DNA of 64,000 nucleotides, from positions 620,001 to 684,000 of the forward strand of contig CAWCUZ010000001.1 of the NCBI GenBank assembly GCA_963798795.1. Direction: 5' to 3'. Source of the stretch: CAWCUZ01 sp963798795. Lineage in GTDB: Bacteria > Acidobacteriota > Vicinamibacteria > Vicinamibacterales > SCN-69-37. The position numbers were made by a program, and so were the translations under genes. Positions 36,342-45,148 of the stretch are shown in pieces; the first letter of the stretch is position 1; each line of letters opens with the position of its first letter. The notes under the pieces are model-generated. The model did not search any database and had not been told where the DNA came from. It was given only the letters and a program-made list of their open reading frames with translations.

Positions 36342-37070
36342 CTACCGCCCGCCCTGCCACTCTGACGGTGACGGTGCAATGCACTGCCCGTTACATTGAT
36401 ACAGCCAACCGCAGCCACACCCCCAGTCGGTCGTGTCGCATCCAGCCTGCGGCACCCCGCAGGAGCCGCAGCTGCAGTTGTACGGCCCGACGTTGCAGGT
36501 GCACCACGGCACTTGCCGCCCGACACTCTTGCCGGCCGCCTGCACGATATAGCTCTGGCGGAATCGCTCGGTGAGGCGGATCCAGCCTGCTTCGCTTATC
36601 AGCCCTTCGTTGACGTCGGTGGTCGATCCCAGCACGCCGAAAACGGAACGCTGCTCCTCGGGAAACAGTCTCGCGATATCCCTGCACACGTTGGTAAGCG
36701 GACCAGTCGTTGCTGATACCTGCGAGTAGGCCTTTTCGTCAGCCAGCTGAATGAACTTCTCAACAAAGGCGCGCTGTTCCACAGTGAGCATCGCCGTCTG
36801 CAGAAAGTGGGTCAGCTGCTGGCGCCAGAGGGCACTGCGAACCGCCGGCGTGAGCGCTGAAAAGATCGCACGCCGGTACGCGATCGGGTACTGCTGAATT
36901 GCTTCGATTGTCGATGGCAAGCTTGACGAATGCGCTACGACCCAGTCCTTGGCTCGAACACTGACCGGGCGACTGTCCACTACGGCTGCAATGGTGGCTC
37001 CGAGCGGTCCTAGCACCGCAGCGATGCCCACGGCGAGCACGAGTCTTAGACGCCAAGATGTTTTGCTCAT
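36342..37070 (-). CDS. fulvocin C-related bacteriocin-like secreted protein
   Basis: 242 aa with an ideal AAGGAGG six bases before ATG 37070 and a signal sequence (LRLVLAVGIAAVLGPLGATIAA). The middle (IEAIQQYPIAYRRAIFSALTPAVRSALWR split over two helices, LTVEQRAFVEKFIQLAD) matches what I know of fulvocin C-related proteins. The last 50 residues hold ten cysteines (WCTCNVGPYNCSCGSCG...GCDTTDWGCGCGWLYQCNGQC), comparable to the 45-residue, eight-cysteine bacteriocin fulvocin C of Myxococcus fulvus. Probably a precursor with a disulphide-rich C-terminal toxin, or a paralogue with other function. REC-AraC regulator upstream, ADOP permease downstream, same strand. Confidence 0.75.
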   Translation of the reverse strand: MSKTSWRLRLVLAVGIAAVLGPLGATIAAVVDSRPVSVRAKDWVVAHSSSLPSTIEAIQQYPIAYRRAIFSALTPAVRSALWRQQLTHFLQTAMLTVEQRAFVEKFIQLADEKAYSQVSATTGPLTNVCRDIARLFPEEQRSVFGVLGSTTDVNEGLISEAGWIRLTERFRQSYIVQAAGKSVGRQVPWCTCNVGPYNCSCGSCGVPQAGCDTTDWGCGCGWLYQCNGQCIAPSPSEWQGGR

Positions 37071-37191
37071 GTGAAGCCTCCTTGATCAGGCCCGCGATCA
37101 CTCCGAACAGATCGTGAACGACGCTCGATCGCAATTGTCTGGGGCGCAACTATGTTCGGCCTGGGTTGAGGCCCACAACAAGCGGAGATCC

Positions 37192-37239
37192 TTGACCGTT
37201 TTCTTGACAATTTTCTTGACCGGTTTCTTGACTGTTTTC
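37192..37239 (+). repeat. four tandem 12-bp repeats containing TTGAC
   Basis: TTGACCGTTTTC, TTGACAATTTTC, TTGACCGGTTTC, TTGACTGTTTTC in direct array between the regulator and the fulvocin C-like gene. On the minus strand they would encode Val-Lys-Lys-x repeats, but no start codon supports that reading. Confidence 0.85.
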
Positions 37240-37260
37240 CCTTTGGCGGCTTGCAGGAGG

Positions 37261-38433
37261 CTACGCGCTGTCGCTGCGCGCGCGGATGAATGTGCGGAAC
37301 GCTCTCGGAGACACGCCGAAAAGACTCGCGAAGCTGCGATTGAAGGGGCTCGGATGCTCAAAGCCGATGGCGTACGCGATCTGCGCCACCTGCTCGTCCG
37401 TGGCCGCGAGCATCTGAACCGCGCGTCGCATGACGATCACGTGCCGTAGTTGGGCGACCGACAAGCCGAGTTCCCTGCGAAGACGTGACGAGAGATCCCC
37501 TTTGTCTACGCCCAGGTCGTGTGCGACAGCATGGTCGTCCATGTGCAGGCACGCGTTGCCCGAGTCAATGAGCACGGTGACGAGCCGTCGGACCGTTTCA
37601 TCGATACTCGTCCAGTCTCGGCCTGAGGCTGCGGCGAACAGATCGAGAACGTGCTGAAGTGCGAAACGCGACCAGGCACGTTCGTCGCTGGCGATCAATC
37701 GAAGCGCCTCGGTCATCGCACCGAACTCAGAGAGTGTCACGTCTGGATCGGCGGCACTTCGAAGAAGGTCCGTCCTGAGTACGTTGCGCAACTCGAGCCG
37801 CGCGTTGCTGTCGTGAGCGTCGGTGAGGATCGCGATCTCGGAGAGGAGTTGGACGATTCTACGCACCGACGGTGACGGCCCGTCCCCTCGCGACTCGCGA
37901 AAGAGCCGTGGTGGCTTCTCCCGCTTGGAAGAATCGATTGCAGACCGAATCGTCGCAAGAAGATCGACCGCCCGGAGTGGTTTGGACTTGAAAGCGGCTG
38001 CGCGCGCCAACCCGGCCTCGAACGCCGACTCCAGCGAGCCATAGCCGGTGAGCACGATGATCGGCGTGCTGACGCCTGCCGACTGAATGCTCTTCAGAAG
38101 CTCCATTCCGGGAACATCCGGCAGTCTCAAGTCGAGCAAGATGATTCCGTAGGCCGCCGAGCTGGCCATGCGCAATCCCGCGGCGCCTGTTTTGGCGAAC
38201 TCGACCTCGAAGCCCTCCTTGGCCAGGCAGGCGACCAGTCCTCCCATCAATTCAGGCTGATCCTCAATCCAAAGCAGCCGGGTTCTTGATGTGGAATCCG
38301 TTGCCGCCGACGGGCCACGTCTCGGCGTTCGTCCAATGGCGTCGGTCCCGCGCGGTGCGGCTACCGCGGCTGAACAGGAAACAAGTTGCGGCGCAGCGGT
38401 TTCCGCCGCGGGCGCGGACGCGGGGCCGGTCAT
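37261..38433 (-). CDS. response regulator with AraC-type DNA-binding domain
   Basis: 390 aa. After a 50-residue Ala/Pro/Thr-rich start, a receiver domain: LLWIEDQPELMGGLVACL (acidic pair), LLDLRLPD (phosphoacceptor Asp near residue 100), IIVLTGYG (Thr), FKSKPL (Lys). A helical linker follows, then an AraC HTH pair at the end: DLSSRLRRELGLSVAQLRHVIV and EQVAQIAYAIGFEHPSPFNRSF with LFGVSPRAFR. It is the only regulator near the fulvocin C-like gene, same strand, 190 bases upstream, so a likely activator. No sensor kinase gene is present in the window. Confidence 0.88.
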   Translation of the reverse strand: MTGPASAPAAETAAPQLVSCSAAVAAPRGTDAIGRTPRRGPSAATDSTSRTRLLWIEDQPELMGGLVACLAKEGFEVEFAKTGAAGLRMASSAAYGIILLDLRLPDVPGMELLKSIQSAGVSTPIIVLTGYGSLESAFEAGLARAAAFKSKPLRAVDLLATIRSAIDSSKREKPPRLFRESRGDGPSPSVRRIVQLLSEIAILTDAHDSNARLELRNVLRTDLLRSAADPDVTLSEFGAMTEALRLIASDERAWSRFALQHVLDLFAAASGRDWTSIDETVRRLVTVLIDSGNACLHMDDHAVAHDLGVDKGDLSSRLRRELGLSVAQLRHVIVMRRAVQMLAATDEQVAQIAYAIGFEHPSPFNRSFASLFGVSPRAFRTFIRARSDSA

Positions 38434-38823
38434 AGTGCACCTCCCCGATCACGCCGCAGAAGCGAGCCGCGCTGAGGATCGCCTTGCGCCTTGCGGTCGT
38501 TCGGATGTCGGAGATAGGGAGTATACCCCCCCCCCCGTTGGAATGGTCAAGAACTTTGGCCAAGTGGGGGCACGGCGCACAGCCTTCTCGCGACCGCGCG
38601 ACGACCGCGATTGGACCGCGCCGAGACTTCAGCGGGTCAGCGGTGGGAGCCACGAAAGCCCTGCGCGCCGCCACGGCATGCGCCAAGCAAGCTGGCCATC
38701 GGCAAATGCCAGGTCGCACGGCGCGCAGGCCGGGTCAAGGGCGGCGACGCCGCCGAGCGCAGCGAGGGCACCCTTGACGCGGCCGAGCACCGTGCTGCAA
38801 TCGATCGCCGATGGCCGCAGACG
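38434..38823. other. 390-bp intergenic region with an 11-base C tract
   Basis: A homopolymer of 11 C (38526-38536) lies 92 bases upstream of the REC-AraC start, next to TATA. The rest (38560-38820) has no supported gene. Confidence 0.6.
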
Positions 38824-39294
38824 TCACCGATTCGGACTGTCCGTCCCTTTCATCAACGCATCAAATTGCCGCCGCTCGACAGGCGTCATCTTGAGCACGC
38901 GCCGCGCGACCGAATCTCCGATGTCGGCCGCCGCGCGCAGCCTGGCCAGCTCCGCCTCGTGCGGATGTCTTGCCCACGCGTAGCCACCGCCACCAGCAAA
39001 AACAGTGACCAGGGCGAACGCCACGGCCACGGCCCATCGTCGCCAGATCGCCGGCCAGACGCGACAGCGTTCGTCTTCCCGAAACGCTCGAACGTCGTCG
39101 AGCGTGCGTTGGGCCCGCTCGAGGAGGGTCTGTTCCTGCCGCAGGAGTTCGATCAGAGGCTGATTCCGCGCGATCGCGTCGGCTTGCGCCTGGAGGGTGC
39201 GCAGAAGATCCGCGACCTCGACCAGCCGTGCGTGGACCTGGTCCACTGCCTCTTTCTGTGCACGAAAAGCGTCAAGGGCGCTCAACATGGTCAC
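38824..39294 (-). CDS. coiled-coil membrane protein linked to a MobL relaxase
   Basis: 156 aa: a coiled coil (QKEAVDQVHARLVEVADLLRTLQAQADA and following, about residues 12-70), one membrane helix (WAVAVAFALVTVFAGGGGYAWA), and a short tail ending PVERRQFDALMKG. It resembles the DUF6118-type proteins that follow MobA/MobL relaxases. Its ATG overlaps the relaxase stop by four bases, so they are translationally coupled. Role in mobilisation is inferred. Confidence 0.65.
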   Translation of the reverse strand: MTMLSALDAFRAQKEAVDQVHARLVEVADLLRTLQAQADAIARNQPLIELLRQEQTLLERAQRTLDDVRAFREDERCRVWPAIWRRWAVAVAFALVTVFAGGGGYAWARHPHEAELARLRAAADIGDSVARRVLKMTPVERRQFDALMKGTDSPNR

Positions 39295-39614
39295 CGCTCC
39301 CAGGAATCCCCGCCATGGCTCCCGCCGCCGTAGGAATGTGAATAGTCGCGGGATTCGGGCTGGCGGTCTTCGGGCAGCCCATCGCGACCGATCGATTCTC
39401 GCGCCTCCTCGAGCCGGGCGATCTCCTTGTCGAGGTCATGCAGCCGCTTCTCGTCATCGCGGACGGCCAGCGCATCATCGAGCCGGTCATGGGCCTCGCC
39501 GCGCGCGACCGCGTGTGACGCCGACGGGCCGTAGTGGCGCCCAGGCTCGCGGTCGATCCCTTGGCGCTCGTAGCTTCGACGATCGACGCGATGGGCATGC
39601 CCGCGTTCCTCAAG
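39291..39614 (-). pseudogene. MobA/MobL relaxase, C-terminal fragment
   Basis: Reads EERGHAHRVDRRSYERQGIDREPGRHYGPSASHAVARG in segments, then RLDDALAVRDDEKRLHDLDKEIARLEEARESI. The RVDRRSYERQGIDREPxRHxGP stretch is the conserved end of the MobA/MobL nickase domain. The catalytic N-terminus is missing; homology stops at repeat copy G. Evidence that a mobilisable element once lay here. Confidence 0.8.
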
Positions 39615-39707
39615 GAGAATAGGCCGCATTAGCCGACATAACGCCCGTTCTCAGACGTCCGTCGCGCCGGTACCCGCCTCCCTGCCCCGGTTTCTCCTCT
39701 GACACAG
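39615..39707 (+). repeat. 93-bp dispersed repeat, copy G
   Basis: Full-length F-type copy. Relaxase fragment on the left (5'-truncated at the repeat), unknown plus-strand gene fragment on the right. Confidence 0.9.
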
Positions 39708-40025
39708 AACAAGTTCGGCGGACCTCCGATAGCGCAGGAGACGGTCCTTCACCTCGTGGGAGACGTCATCAGCGGCCTGCAGCCCGGGACCAGGGCGGAC
39801 ATCTACCTCAGGTTCGACACGCAGGCTACGGGTAAGCAGCCACAGGCCGTTGTGAACCCTGCCGTAGGACTACGAATCGACGCCTTCTTCATTCATGGTC
39901 AGGAGGCGGCGGCGATCCGCGTCCTCGACAAGGCGCCGCATGTGACCCTGGTCTTCGATCGCAACGCAAGCGACGAGGCGGCGTTCGAGCTCAGCGCACG
40001 GGTGGTACTGAGCGCGCTTCTTTAG
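39708..40025 (+). pseudogene. fragment of an unrecognised protein
   Basis: The frame is open from the first base after repeat copy G: NKFGGPPIAQETVLHLVGDVI, then GTRADIYLRFDTQATG and PHVTLVFDRNASDEAAF, stop at 40025. Internal ATG 39756 lacks a ribosome binding site. Probably the 3' part of a longer gene. Function unknown. Confidence 0.45.
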
Positions 40026-40133
40026 CGTGTCTCCGAATGCAAGCGCCAGCGATTTCGGCTTCACCCGGTCAGCGCCACGGCACCAGTCGCCGTAACCCGG
40101 GCGATCAAGGGTCCAGGTGTGCGCGCCAGCGTC

Positions 40134-40803
40134 TCAGGCGGCGCGATCCGCTTCGTAGCGGATCGCTTCCTGGATTTCTTCCGTCGGGCGGCCATACTCG
40201 TTCACGAGCGTCTCGAGCGAATCTCCCGCCTTGAACCGCTCGAACACGTCGGCGGTGGGAACGCGGGACCCGGCGATGACCGGGCGGCCGAACGCCATGC
40301 GCGGATCGATGACGACGAAGCGAGGGGCTTCGGGGCTGGCGGCGCGCGTGAAGGGATACAGGCGAATCGCCAGCCCCTTCGGGTCGCGCTCGATCCGGCG
40401 CAGGTGGGCGTCCAGCGTCTCGCGCATCGCAAGCTGGCCTTCGCGCGACAGGTTGACGAGCGATCCGAGCTGTTCGGCGAACAGGTCCCTGCCGTCGGTC
40501 AGCATCTCCTGATCGATGAGCGGGTGGCTCGAGTCGAAGTGCCGCTGCAGGTGCCGCAGCGCCGTTCTGACGCGGGCCATGTCCACGCCGTGATGCCGCC
40601 GTATCGCCGCGAGGACGTGCAGTTCGAGCAGATTGACGAAGGAGAGTCCCTGGCTGCGTGGATCGGCAGGCGGCACGAGCGCGGGGGAACGGCGGCGGCC
40701 GGTCTTCGCCGGGAAGGACCGCCCCACCACCCACGATCGAACGGTGTTCTCGGGGATCGAGAGATAGTGCGCGGCCTCCGCGATGTTGTACGCGGGAATT
40801 TCG
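40134..40803 (-). CDS. DUF433 domain protein, antitoxin-like
   Basis: Two parts: an N-terminal helix-turn-helix (IPAYNIAEAAHYLSIPENTVRSW) and a C-terminal DUF433 domain (GRPVIAGSRVPTADVFERF, TLVNEYGRPTEEIQEAIRYE). DUF433 proteins of this layout resemble VapB-type antitoxins. No PIN partner follows, although 100 bases of free sequence do. No start codon is visible upstream of the HTH (about 40803); the first is a GTG at 40730, which would remove the HTH, so the 5' end is probably broken. Confidence 0.7.
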
Positions 40804-40958
40804 CGAGGATCTCTACCCTCGGTACGGGTCGAACGGGCGTCGGGTTCTCACGGCTGCGGAGTCGAGACGATGGTACCGGGCCCCGGGATCGAGGCGCAAG
40901 GCATTCGCGAGGCCACAGGCCCTGCAGGCGCTGCCGCGGCTGCGGCGGCCCCAAGACC

Positions 40959-41597
40959 CTACGAGATTGGACGCCCCTTGAACGCCTCCCCCACCCACCC
41001 CGGCATCGGCACCGCCCGCCCCGACACCCCGGCCGCGAGCAGCGCGCCGAAGTGCCCCTCGCCCTCCGGGATTCGCCCGTCGGTCGCGTCGAACAGGCGC
41101 CCGGCGAACTCGACCATCTCCGCCGACTGCGGCCATCGGAGGTATGACGGATTGAGGTCGCCGAGGCGGACGCGGTCCAGGCCGTCGGCGTCTCTCAGGA
41201 GGGCGACGAGCGGGCCGGCGGCATGGTCGCGCGCCGGTTCGTGCTTCATCGGCAGGCAGTGGACGGTCACCGCGAGTTCGACGTCAACCGGATCGCCCGT
41301 CGTCAGGCGTGCGGCGGCGAATCGATGCTGGAGTTCCTCCGAGGTGCGGAGCTTCAGCACGGCCGCGGCGCCGTAACGATGGCACACGCCGTCGTGCGTG
41401 CGCGCCAGGTCGTGCAGGTACACCGCCGCCCACACCCGCCTCGCCTCCGTCTCCATCGTCCCCGTGGCGTCGAGGAGCCGGAGCGCGTGGACCATCACGC
41501 GCGCGACGTGCGCCTGGCCGTGCGGGCGCGACGGGTGGGCGAAGTGGTGGGGCTGCGGGATGAGCAGGTCGGGGCTCACGACGCGGCCTGGCAACAC
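40959..41597 (-). CDS. HD-domain phosphohydrolase
   Basis: 212 aa. HGQAHVARVMVHALRLLD supplies the first His and VWAAVYLHDLARTHDG the HD pair; RYGAAA and VHCLPMKHEP are consistent with further metal ligands. A predicted metal-dependent phosphohydrolase, substrate unknown. The start at 41597 overlaps the upstream small gene by 22 bases, so the two are cotranscribed. Confidence 0.8.
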   Translation of the reverse strand: MLPGRVVSPDLLIPQPHHFAHPSRPHGQAHVARVMVHALRLLDATGTMETEARRVWAAVYLHDLARTHDGVCHRYGAAAVLKLRTSEELQHRFAAARLTTGDPVDVELAVTVHCLPMKHEPARDHAAGPLVALLRDADGLDRVRLGDLNPSYLRWPQSAEMVEFAGRLFDATDGRIPEGEGHFGALLAAGVSGRAVPMPGWVGEAFKGRPIS

Positions 41598-41779
41598 TCG
41601 CAGATGGGATACCCCGCCGCGCCCCGCGCCGGGCGCCCGACGATGCGCTCGCCGCAGAGGGTGATGGCCTCGTAGAGACCGTCGCCGAGCGGCCTCATGG
41701 TTCCCGGGCGCACGAGGTGGACGCGACCGTTGCCGCGGTCGGGGAAGAACTCGAGGGCTTCGGCGGTGAGGGTAGGCAT
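41576..41779 (-). CDS. small protein with C-terminal Cys cluster (67 aa)
   Basis: MPTLTAEALEFFPDRGNGRVHLVRPG, then TLCGERIVGR and ending YPICECCQAAS. The pattern C...C-x-C-C suggests a zinc-ribbon-like module. AGGAG lies seven bases before ATG 41779. Between two HD-domain genes on the same strand; role unknown. Confidence 0.65.
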   Translation of the reverse strand: MPTLTAEALEFFPDRGNGRVHLVRPGTMRPLGDGLYEAITLCGERIVGRPARGAAGYPICECCQAAS

Positions 41780-41817
41780 GGGGGGCTCCTGCGGCGGAAG
41801 ATGTACCGGGACTACCT

Positions 41818-42408
41818 TCAATTCACCAGACGCTCGAGCTCGTCAACCGCCGCGCCCAGCGTCTCGGCCAGGGCTTCAGGTCCGCCGTCCTTGAACGTCT
41901 CCGCAAGCGCCCGGCAGTACCAAAGCGTGCCTTCCCGTCCGCCATTGAATCTGGACCAGACCGTTTCGCCATGGATCCGGTAGTCCTGCGTGATCGACCT
42001 GACATTCGCCAGCTTGTCCGCCGCCGACACCAGCCGGATGCCGTGCGAGGCGCCCTTCAGGTGGTCGATGTAGGCTTCCTTCCGCTCGCGCCAGGGCGGC
42101 TTCGGCGTGACCTCGGTGTCGCTGCACCCCTCGACGATGTCCGCGACAGTCGGCCCGAATCGCGCGCGAATGTCCTGCAAGCGACCGGCGCCTCCGGCAT
42201 CCTCTACTGCATCGTGCAGCAGCGCGGCAATCGCTTCGTCCTCGTCCGCGCCGAACTCGAGCGCCAGGCCGACGACGAGGAGGAGATGTGAGATGTATGG
42301 AATCGCGGTGCCCTTGCGGCACTGGCCGGCGTGCACGACGACGGCGTACTGAAGGGCCTTGTCGAATCGGCCGGACAATCTGACGGTAGTCAACGTTGGG
42401 TCCTCCAT
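41818..42408 (-). CDS. HD-domain protein, RelA/SpoT hydrolase-like
   Basis: 196 aa from ATG 42408. RFDKALQYAVVVHAGQCRKGTAIPYISHLLLV and IAALLHDAVEDAGG carry the HD signature in the order seen in the (p)ppGpp-hydrolase half of SpoT and MESH1-like small hydrolases; VSAADKLANVRSI supplies the last metal ligand. Hydrolysis of (p)ppGpp or a related nucleotide is likely by family, not shown. Confidence 0.8.
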   Translation of the reverse strand: MEDPTLTTVRLSGRFDKALQYAVVVHAGQCRKGTAIPYISHLLLVVGLALEFGADEDEAIAALLHDAVEDAGGAGRLQDIRARFGPTVADIVEGCSDTEVTPKPPWRERKEAYIDHLKGASHGIRLVSAADKLANVRSITQDYRIHGETVWSRFNGGREGTLWYCRALAETFKDGGPEALAETLGAAVDELERLVN

Positions 42409-42468
42409 CTCGGGCCCGTGCGGAGGTTCGTCGGTCGCACAGACCACCAGCGCCTGGCGAACGCTGAA

Positions 42469-43338
42469 CTAGGACGTCGCGCGTGGTCGTCCCACGCGCG
42501 CAGAATACTGCGTCGGCTCGAGCCGGCACACGTCGGACAAGGCGCCCTGCAAGGTGTACAGGCGGGCATCCGTCGAAAACTGGAAGACCCGGTACAGGTG
42601 ATATCGGTCGCGTTCGCGTTCCGAGACACGCACTTCGTTCCTCGTGACCGCGAACGGAAAGTTACTTGCCGAGGCCAGTAGTCTTGACCTCGATCAGGCG
42701 CTCGGTTCCGTCGCGATTGAACGACGAGATGTCGTAGCCCAGGCCGTCGCCGCGGGTCTGCGCGACCCATTCGACTCGCCCCGCCAGATCCGGCCTTTCG
42801 TCCAGGTCGTGGACACGACGACGTTCGAACTCCAGCGCCCACTCTTCGCCCAGCCTGCCAAGCCGCCGATTCTCGGCGTCGAGCCGGACGAAATCTACAT
42901 GCCGGACGCGGATGTCCTCAGCCGCCCCGACAGCGCGAGCCTTCGTCGGCTCTGGCGGCGCAGCAAGGAGGACTGCCACGTCGCCGGTCGGGAGCACGGG
43001 CCGATCCTCTGGATCACCAACGGGCTCCGTCGAGCGCGGTCGAACAGGTCCGGCTCCAGCGACAGGCGCTCCAGGACGACCCGTTCCAGCAGCGATTGAT
43101 AGTTGAACCTCGGCTTGTACCCGTCGATGTAGGGCTGCCCGTAGTTGATCAGCACCGCGCTGATGTTCGCGTGCTTGAATTCGATGGAGCCATCAGACCG
43201 GCCGGCGAGGAGGGGGCGCAGGCGCTCGCGATGCGCGGTCTTGCTGTACGGACGCCTCGCCAGCTCGTCGGCCAGCATCGCGAAGTAGTCGGCGACGCCG
43301 AGCTCGACTTCGGTGAGGGACCAGGAGGTGGGGGCCAT
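42469..43338 (-). CDS. DUF3883 (NO VEIN-like) domain protein, two frameshifts
   Basis: Starts MAPTSWSLTEVELGVADYFAML at 43338. The N-terminal half (YSKTAHRERLRPLLAGR, FKHANISAVLINYGQPYIDGYKP) is typical of proteins with C-terminal DUF3883. After shifts near 43000 and 42660 the DUF3883 part reads RLGRLGEEWALEFERRRV, GYDISSFNRDGTERLIEVKTT, FAVTRNEVRVSERERDRYHLYRVF, DARLYTLQGAL. The IEVKTT strand is the nuclease-like core (D...E-x-K). DUF3883 is often linked to restriction or other defence genes; here it is at the end of the HD group. Confidence 0.75.
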
Positions 43339-43595
43339 CGTACCGACAAGCCTATTACCGCTGCGACCAGATGACACCCACGTCTTTGGCCGGCACGGCC
43401 TCTTTACCGTGCCCACCCTCCCAGGGCCGCGGCGGATACGGCACCAATCGGCAGCTCTGGCTGACGCGGCGTCCGCAAAGTGCGCTTGTGTCCGTCCGTG
43501 TCGTATCAGCTGCACCAGGTCGATGTGAATGGTGGCACGAACACGGTCTGGGTTGGGTCCCTTGAACTAAACTGCGCACGACTGCGAAGCTAGTC
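43339..43595. other. region without a supported gene
   Basis: No recognisable coding or structural signal. Confidence 0.4.
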
Positions 43596-43787
43596 GTGCT
43601 CGGTGCACGGCGGTGGCCGGTCTGTGCCGACAACCGCTGTGCCCCGATCCAGCTGCGAATCGAGGCCGATCGGATGCCCCCCTACCGCGACGAGGTGCTG
43701 GCCAAACTGTCGGCCGAGCTGTTTGGACCATCAGGAGCCGAAGACAAAACCGTCGTTGGACGCCCGTACTGGCGCTATCGAGAATAG
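43596..43787 (+). pseudogene. fragment of an unrecognised protein ending in repeat copy H
   Basis: The frame reads CAPIQLRIEADRMPPYRDEVLAKL and FGPSGAEDKTVVGRPYWRYRE before stopping at the TAG of the repeat. The RPYWRY ending suggests a longer gene cut on its 3' side. No family recognised. Confidence 0.4.
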
Positions 43788-43868
43788 GCCGCATTAGCCG
43801 ACATAACGCCCGTTCTCAGACGTCCGTCGCGCCGGTACCCGCCTCCCTGCCCCGGTTCTCTGACACAG
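43780..43868 (+). repeat. 93-bp dispersed repeat, copy H (short by four bases)
   Basis: F-type copy with a small deletion near the right end (GGTTCTCTGACACAG). Confidence 0.9.
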
Positions 43869-43869
43869 C

Positions 43870-44562
43870 GAGACGTTCCTGGAGGAGGACTATCTGGTGT
43901 TCTCCGTGACGGGCGTCGACTCGCCCGCGACGGCCGATCGGATCGTGGCGGAGCACGCGGCGGACATCGCGCAGCTCCTTCGCGGCGAGCGGCAGGAGTT
44001 GAGCGCGCAGGAGCGTGAGGAGGTCCTCCGGCACCGGATTTCGTACCTGGCCGACGATCTGGTCGTGCCCGCCTGGAACGCGTCGTTCATCTACGACACG
44101 GAAGCGGGCGTGAACGCCGCGCTCGAGATTGTCGAGTTCGCCAACTCGCAGCTGCTCGAGCTGCGGTATCACGACGAGCTGCTCGACAAGGAGCTGACCG
44201 GCATCTACGCCGAGCTGCAGCGGCCGCGGTGGACTGACCGGCTCGCCTGGCGGCGCCACACCCGGTCGGCGCAGCGGCTGCACTCGCTCTTCATCGACGT
44301 GAACGAGCTGACCGACCGGATGGGCAACGCGCTGAAGCTGGTCGGCGACATCTACGCCGCGCGCCTGCTCAACCTCGTCGGCGCCCGCCTCGGCCTGGAC
44401 CGCTGGCGCGCGAGTGTCGAAGAGAAGCTGAAGACGCTCGACGACATCTACCGCTTTGCCGTCGAGCAGACCGGCATGTCGCAGGCCAACATCCTCGAGC
44501 TGGCGATCGTGCTGATCCTCGTCATCGAGCTGGGGCTGTTCTTCGCGGGGATCATGACGTGA
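43870..44562 (+). pseudogene. RMD1/YagE (DUF155) family protein, 5'-truncated
   Basis: Frame open from the repeat edge: ETFLEEDYLVFSVTGVDSP, LRHRISYLADDLVVPAWNASF, SQLLELRYHDELLDKELTGIY, then a helix-rich part and a C-terminal membrane helix (ILELAIVLILVIELGLFFAGI). These are hallmarks of DUF155 proteins. About 35-60 N-terminal residues are missing with no start codon before them. Confidence 0.8.
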
Positions 44563-44623
44563 GGCCGGCGAGCAGGGCGGGTGGCCGCGTCGCGCGATAC
44601 ACTCGCTGAGCCGGGGGGACATC

Positions 44624-45148
44624 ATGCGTCTGCGTATCCGGGGAGTTGCGGCGGCGTGCGCCTGTCTCGCGATCACGCACGCCGCCTGGCTGACGGCGGC
44701 GCGGACGCAGGATCCGCAGGCCGGCACGGCGAAAGGCACGCTCACCGTGGGCTCGACCAGGGTGACGCTGGTGCACGCGTTCGCGGCCGCGGAAAAAGAC
44801 GACTCCGGGGCGGGGACGTATCACGTGTTCGTCACGGACAAGCCGTTCCCGGCCGCGGAGGTCGCCGACACGTCCGACCGTCAGGCGGTTGCGCTCCTGT
44901 TCGCCGAACAGGAAATCCACGGCCTGGAGTTCTTGCTTGCCGCCGACCGGCACGTGACGCTCGTCAACGTGTACACCCCCGAGGCGGCGATGGGCATGCG
45001 GCTGCTCTCGACGCCCGACTTCCAGGCGACGGCGTTCGACGACAAGACGATCGCGGGCAGAATCAACACGCCGAGCCCGGTGCAGGACGCCCGGCTGAAC
45101 GCGACCGTGGCGTTCCACGCGACGTTCAAGGCCGCCGTGCAGCGCTAA
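44624..45148 (+). CDS. secreted protein of unknown function (174 aa)
   Basis: Signal peptide (MRLRIRGVAAACACLAITHAAW...), then a beta-rich mature part: TLTVGSTRVTLVHAFAAAE, TYHVFVTDKPFPA, TVAFHATFKAAVQ. GGGGGA precedes the ATG. Repeated small proteins with this TVG...HAFA layout occur in Acidobacteriota; no function is known to me. Confidence 0.7.
   Translation: MRLRIRGVAAACACLAITHAAWLTAARTQDPQAGTAKGTLTVGSTRVTLVHAFAAAEKDDSGAGTYHVFVTDKPFPAAEVADTSDRQAVALLFAEQEIHGLEFLLAADRHVTLVNVYTPEAAMGMRLLSTPDFQATAFDDKTIAGRINTPSPVQDARLNATVAFHATFKAAVQR

Noticed and set aside
37114..37449. Plus-strand frame with a hydrophobic LTVFLTIFLTGFL stretch resembling a lipoprotein signal
   Set aside because: Arises from the 12-bp TTGAC repeats and overlaps the REC-AraC gene; no start context.
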